DNA of 64,000 bases from JAGQVA01 sp041391725. GTDB lineage: Bacteria; Bacteroidota; Bacteroidia; J057. The stretch covers positions 1 to 64,000 of the forward strand of contig JAWKNL010000024.1 in the NCBI GenBank assembly GCA_041391725.1, written 5' to 3'. Position 1 is the stretch's first letter. Each line of letters starts with the position of its first letter. Shown in pieces: positions 63,370 to 64,000 of the stretch. The translations under genes were made by a program, and so were the position numbers. Below the pieces are notes generated by a model. It did not search any database, was not told the DNA's origin, and saw only the letters and a list, made by a program, of their open reading frames with translations.

Positions 63370-64000
63370 CTATTTTTTCCTGACCAGATAAAGAACAGAA
63401 CTTCCTCTTTCGACGCTGCGAAGGTTTTGAAACCAGGATTGCAGTCCGGCAAAAAAAGCGCGAAACAGGCGCGGTTTTCCTGAAATGTATTTTTCGCTCA
63501 GCAGGCTCACATAAAATGCATCAAAAGGCATGCGTTTCATTCCTGACAATTCAAAGCCCTGATCCGTCAGTAGGCGTTTCATCGATTGAGGTGAAAAATG
63601 ATAGAGGTGGCGGGGTACGTCATACGCTGCCCAAAAATCTTTGTACTTGTCTGCATCCGCTGACTGGTAGTTGGGAACAGCAATTATAAGAAGACCATCG
63701 GATTTCAGGATGGAATGGATTTTCTGTAAATAAGCGTTCAGTGCGTGAACATGTTCGAGGACATGCCACATGGTAATCACATCGAAAGCATTTTCATTGA
63801 GATTAAACAGGTGGTCGGATGGAAAAACGGAAATGCCGTGATTTTTTTGTGCCAGTCCGGCAGCACCTGAGTCGGGTTCCAGCCCAAGTGTTTCCCATCC
63901 TGATGATTTCATGGTTGCGAGAAATTCGCCTGTTCCACAACCAATGTCCAGAATGCTACCCCGGGTCTTTGCGGATTGTCTGTGAATTAATTTTCTTTTT
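63370..64000 (-). CDS. Class I SAM-dependent methyltransferase (5' end outside window)
   Basis: The frame is open to the window edge, so only the C-terminal ~210 residues are visible. SAM motif I is in SILDIGCGTGEFLATMK (63950-63905 region), followed by LGLEPDSGAAG, the acidic-end loop VITMWHVLEHVHALNAYLQKIHSIL and LLIIAVPNYQSADADKYKDFWAAYDVPRHLYHFSP. The pattern fits the Methyltransf_23 group often found in polysaccharide or glycolipid clusters. Substrate unknown. Confidence 0.9.
   Translation of the reverse strand, partial: KRKLIHRQSAKTRGSILDIGCGTGEFLATMKSSGWETLGLEPDSGAAGLAQKNHGISVFPSDHLFNLNENAFDVITMWHVLEHVHALNAYLQKIHSILKSDGLLIIAVPNYQSADADKYKDFWAAYDVPRHLYHFSPQSMKRLLTDQGFELSGMKRMPFDAFYVSLLSEKYISGKPRLFRAFFAGLQSWFQNLRSVERGSSVLYLVRKK

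Noticed and set aside
1..64000. tRNA or rRNA genes, insertion sequences, prophage or integrase genes
   Set aside because: I found no cloverleaf, ribosomal RNA segment, transposase or integrase motif in either strand by reading.

Overview
The window is Bacteroidota chromosomal DNA. Six secreted proteins (952-3117, 17038-17418, 17478-18948, 42023-45532, 46519-47664, 48418-50424) end in a type IX secretion sorting domain of the PNP...G-Y type. Shine-Dalgarno sequences are weak, and several starts have a Bacteroidota TAnnTTTG promoter box. The gene set (menaquinone-type mqnD, cryptochrome DASH, GbsR-like regulator, DUF4286, PrcB-like lipoprotein, PNGase F-like protein) fits a free-living environmental member, perhaps near Saprospiria, Chitinophagia or Cytophagia. 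The class cannot be fixed from sequence alone. No rRNA, tRNA, CRISPR array, transposase or phage gene was seen.

Left part (1-26.4 kb): a secreted protease and a barrel-like protein lie between two copies of a ~80 bp direct repeat. Then come a frameshifted secreted glycoside hydrolase convergent with an esterase, a Uma2 gene, proB-proA, HMG-CoA lyase, a polysaccharide deacetylase, an SRPBCC protein, an MFS transporter, and a Tat-exported sugar isomerase behind a lipoprotein with propeller, HEAT and cytochrome c parts. Next are two T9SS proteins with near-identical C-termini, a repeat-rich stretch (18.9-20.9 kb) with a small DUF4160/DUF2442-XRE pair, two multi-pass membrane proteins, a flavin reductase, a gamma-carbonic anhydrase-like protein and aroB. 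Most genes here carry frame breaks, while none from 26.5 kb onward does. This points to local sequence error more than real gene decay.

Middle part (26.5-42 kb): DUF937, M28 peptidase with PDZ, GbsR-type regulator, DUF2071 protein, sbcC, an HSDR_N-like nuclease-domain protein and DUF4286. A tight operon follows (PrcB-like lipoprotein, M48 peptidase, membrane-anchored spermidine synthase-like protein), then a two-gene operon of an unrecognised helical protein and a cytochrome P450.

Right part (42-64 kb): a large PNGase F-like T9SS protein, miaE, a malectin-like T9SS protein, a GH10 xylanase, a saccharopine-dehydrogenase-like enzyme, a lipoprotein, cryptochrome DASH and a MATE exporter. A minus-strand NADAR-TerB-DinB-YicC run is followed by plus-strand MBL hydrolase, mqnD, CHAD and YcaQ/AlkX-like genes, and a methyltransferase cut by the window edge.

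The most interesting non-coding signals are a ~90 bp element with terminal inverted repeats found at three sites, a repeat-associated tandem duplication at 20.07-20.96 kb, an orphan plus-strand terminator at 55.03 kb, and two palindromic sites (46.33 and 57.13 kb).
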